From Ignavibacteria bacterium UBA7675 (GTDB taxonomy: Bacteria; Bacteroidota; Ignavibacteria; Kapaibacteriales; UB7675): DNA of 64,000 bases. Below, piece after piece: positions 62,770 through 64,000 of this stretch. Below the pieces are notes generated by a model. It was not told the DNA's origin and ran no database searches. It saw only the letters and a list, made by a program, of their open reading frames with translations. Position numbers and translations under genes: made by a program. The stretch is taken from the NCBI GenBank assembly GCA_002483085.1, contig DLHF01000026.1:1-64000 (forward strand), given 5' to 3'. The stretch's first letter is position 1, and the number at the start of each line of letters is the position of its first letter.

Positions 62770-63878
62770 AAAAATCACACGTGTACATTGTGTTCGGCAC
62801 ACGCCCCGAAGCAATAAAGCTCGCCCCAGTTATTGCCGAATTGCGTCGGCGTAGCGAATTTGAACCAACGGTGGTGTTTACAGCACAACACCGCGATCTT
62901 GTGGCGCCGGTACTGAGCTATTTTGATATTGAACCCGATGTGGATTTCAATATTATGCAGGAAAAACAAAGCCCGGCGCATATCACTGCGGAAGTATTGC
63001 GGCGCATGGAATCGCTCTTTACACAGGCAGTTCCCGACTGCGTGGTAGTGCAGGGCGATACAACAACGGCTATGTCCGCCGCTCTGGCTGCATTTTATAG
63101 AAAAATTCCCGTTGTCCACGTAGAAGCAGGTCTGCGCTCCGGCGACCGTTTCAATCCATTTCCCGAGGAAATGAACCGCAGGCATATTTCGCTGCTCGCT
63201 TCGCTGCACTGCGCGCCTACGCTACAAAACAGACAGAACCTCGTGGACGAGCACGTGCCCGAAGAGTCGATTGTTGTCACGGGAAATCCTGTTATCGACG
63301 CACTGCTTTCCATTGCGAGCGACAAAGCAGAACTTCCGCTGCATCTACAGCCAACACCCGGCAAACGCCTACTTGTGCTCACAACCCATCGACGCGAAAA
63401 TTTCGGGACACCACAGCAGAATGTTTTCAGGGCAATTGGGCGCATTGTGGAGCAGCACTCGGATATAGAAGTGATATTTCCGGTACATCCAAATCCCTCG
63501 GTACGCGACCAAGCCTATGCAGCGTTGGCTGGCAGGGAACGCATCAGGCTTGTGGATCCACCCGATTATATCACCTTCGTGCGCCTTATCAACAAAAGCT
63601 ACCTCGTGCTTACGGATTCCGGAGGTGTACAGGAAGAAGCTCCGGCGCTTGGCAAGCCTGTCGTCGTACTGCGCTCGACTACAGAACGACCGGAGATCAT
63701 CGCATTGGGCAATGCAGTATTGGCGGGTACTGAAGAGGAAAATATTGTGCACATCGTGCACGGCCTGCTCGTCGATACGGCAAAGTACGAGCGCATGGCT
63801 CGCCCAGCATTTCCCTATGGCAATGGCACGGCGGCACAGTCTATTGCCGATGCCATACTGCGCTTTTACCGCCGCTGA
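62766..63878 (+). CDS. wecB: UDP-N-acetylglucosamine 2-epimerase (non-hydrolysing)
   Basis: Enzyme of 370 residues that makes UDP-ManNAc, a precursor for surface glycans. FGTRPEAIKLAPVIAELRRR, TAQHRDLV, VVQGDTTTAMSAALAAFY, HVEAGLRSGDRFNPFPEEMNR, VLTTHRRENFGTP, PVHPNPSVRDQ, TDSGGVQEEAPALGKPVVVLRSTTERPE. Length and motifs match WecB closely. It ends the coupled operon (ATGA overlap with the upstream GT4). The next gene on the minus strand overlaps its last 13 bases. Confidence 0.95.
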   Translation: MKKSHVYIVFGTRPEAIKLAPVIAELRRRSEFEPTVVFTAQHRDLVAPVLSYFDIEPDVDFNIMQEKQSPAHITAEVLRRMESLFTQAVPDCVVVQGDTTTAMSAALAAFYRKIPVVHVEAGLRSGDRFNPFPEEMNRRHISLLASLHCAPTLQNRQNLVDEHVPEESIVVTGNPVIDALLSIASDKAELPLHLQPTPGKRLLVLTTHRRENFGTPQQNVFRAIGRIVEQHSDIEVIFPVHPNPSVRDQAYAALAGRERIRLVDPPDYITFVRLINKSYLVLTDSGGVQEEAPALGKPVVVLRSTTERPEIIALGNAVLAGTEEENIVHIVHGLLVDTAKYERMARPAFPYGNGTAAQSIADAILRFYRR

Positions 63879-64000
63879 CGCTGCCTGCGAGCCTGCTCAC
63901 GACGGCGTTCCGCTTCTAATCGCGCGCGCTCCTGCTCACGACGTACTTTCTCCTGGCGAAACGCTTCTCGTTGCTCTGCTTCCGACAAAACAGGAGTGCT
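63866..64000 (-). CDS. C-terminal end of a protein with an Arg/Glu-rich coiled coil (partial)
   Basis: The last 44 codons of a minus-strand gene that continues beyond the window. Visible sequence is very charged (SEAEQREAFRQEKVRREQER, then ARLEAERRREQARR) and ends QRQRR before TAA. A long alpha helix or coiled coil is likely. The 3' end overlaps wecB by 13 bp. The family cannot be named from this piece. Confidence 0.7.
   Translation of the reverse strand, partial: STPVLSEAEQREAFRQEKVRREQERARLEAERRREQARRQRQRR

Noticed and set aside
1..64000. tRNA, rRNA, riboswitch or CRISPR features
   Set aside because: None could be recognised by eye. A covariance-model scan would be needed to exclude small RNAs.

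Overview
The window looks like part of a Gram-negative genome of the Bacteroidota/Chlorobiota (FCB) group, most like a Kapabacteria-type lineage. The supporting signs are a secreted protein with a type IX secretion (Por) sorting domain, a companion OmpA-family outer-membrane protein, a menaquinone pathway, many starts without Shine-Dalgarno sites, and Bacteroidota-type -7 promoter boxes (TAnnTTTG). The lineage is an inference from gene content. No rRNA, tRNA or CRISPR array was recognised.

Layout. 1-8340: a broken 5' end of kbl, then a 7TM-HD phosphodiesterase, XerC/D recombinase, CAP lipoprotein, NamZ-like muramidase and an ECF sigma/anti-sigma/TlpA operon closed by a terminator. 8523-12345 (minus): thymidine phosphorylase, an unknown membrane protein and a DASS transporter. 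12550-18985 (plus): TrmH methyltransferase, class V aminotransferase, RdgB, CMD-family protein, PBP4-type peptidase and a Wzz-like protein. 19010-31109: Hsp33, a 1211-residue T9SS cargo with its OmpA partner, type II NADH dehydrogenase, a Tat-exported metallo-hydrolase, a phosphatase, a class V aminotransferase and a small membrane protein.

31688-46276 is the metabolic core. DAHP synthase, AroB, a single AroD-AroE-AroA polypeptide, AroK and a chorismate synthase with a chorismate-mutase-like tail cover all seven steps to chorismate. MenF, MenD, MenH, MenB, MenC and MenE then take chorismate to DHNA-CoA, all on one strand. The type II NADH dehydrogenase upstream would reduce the resulting menaquinone.

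46531-50213 is a small, visibly more AT-rich defence-like island. It holds two unrelated ATPase plus TOPRIM-like gene pairs placed tail to tail. The first resembles AbiL (AAA ATPase plus RloB); its RloB gene is split by one in-frame TGA. The second pair is not a family I can name. A perfect 21-bp inverted repeat separates the island from a MoxR/vWA/ferredoxin reductase operon (50400-53786).

54088-63878 carries surface glycan genes (GT-C and GT4 glycosyltransferases, a flippase, a NodB-like deacetylase and UDP-GlcNAc 2-epimerase) around a short minus-strand block (DUF5996, UBP zinc finger, DinB). A composite dispersed repeat occupies most of the larger intergenic gaps (8.4, 10.6, 12.45, 27.3-27.5, 31.2, 41.6-41.9, 44.8, 46.3, 53.9-54.05 and 55.6 kb).
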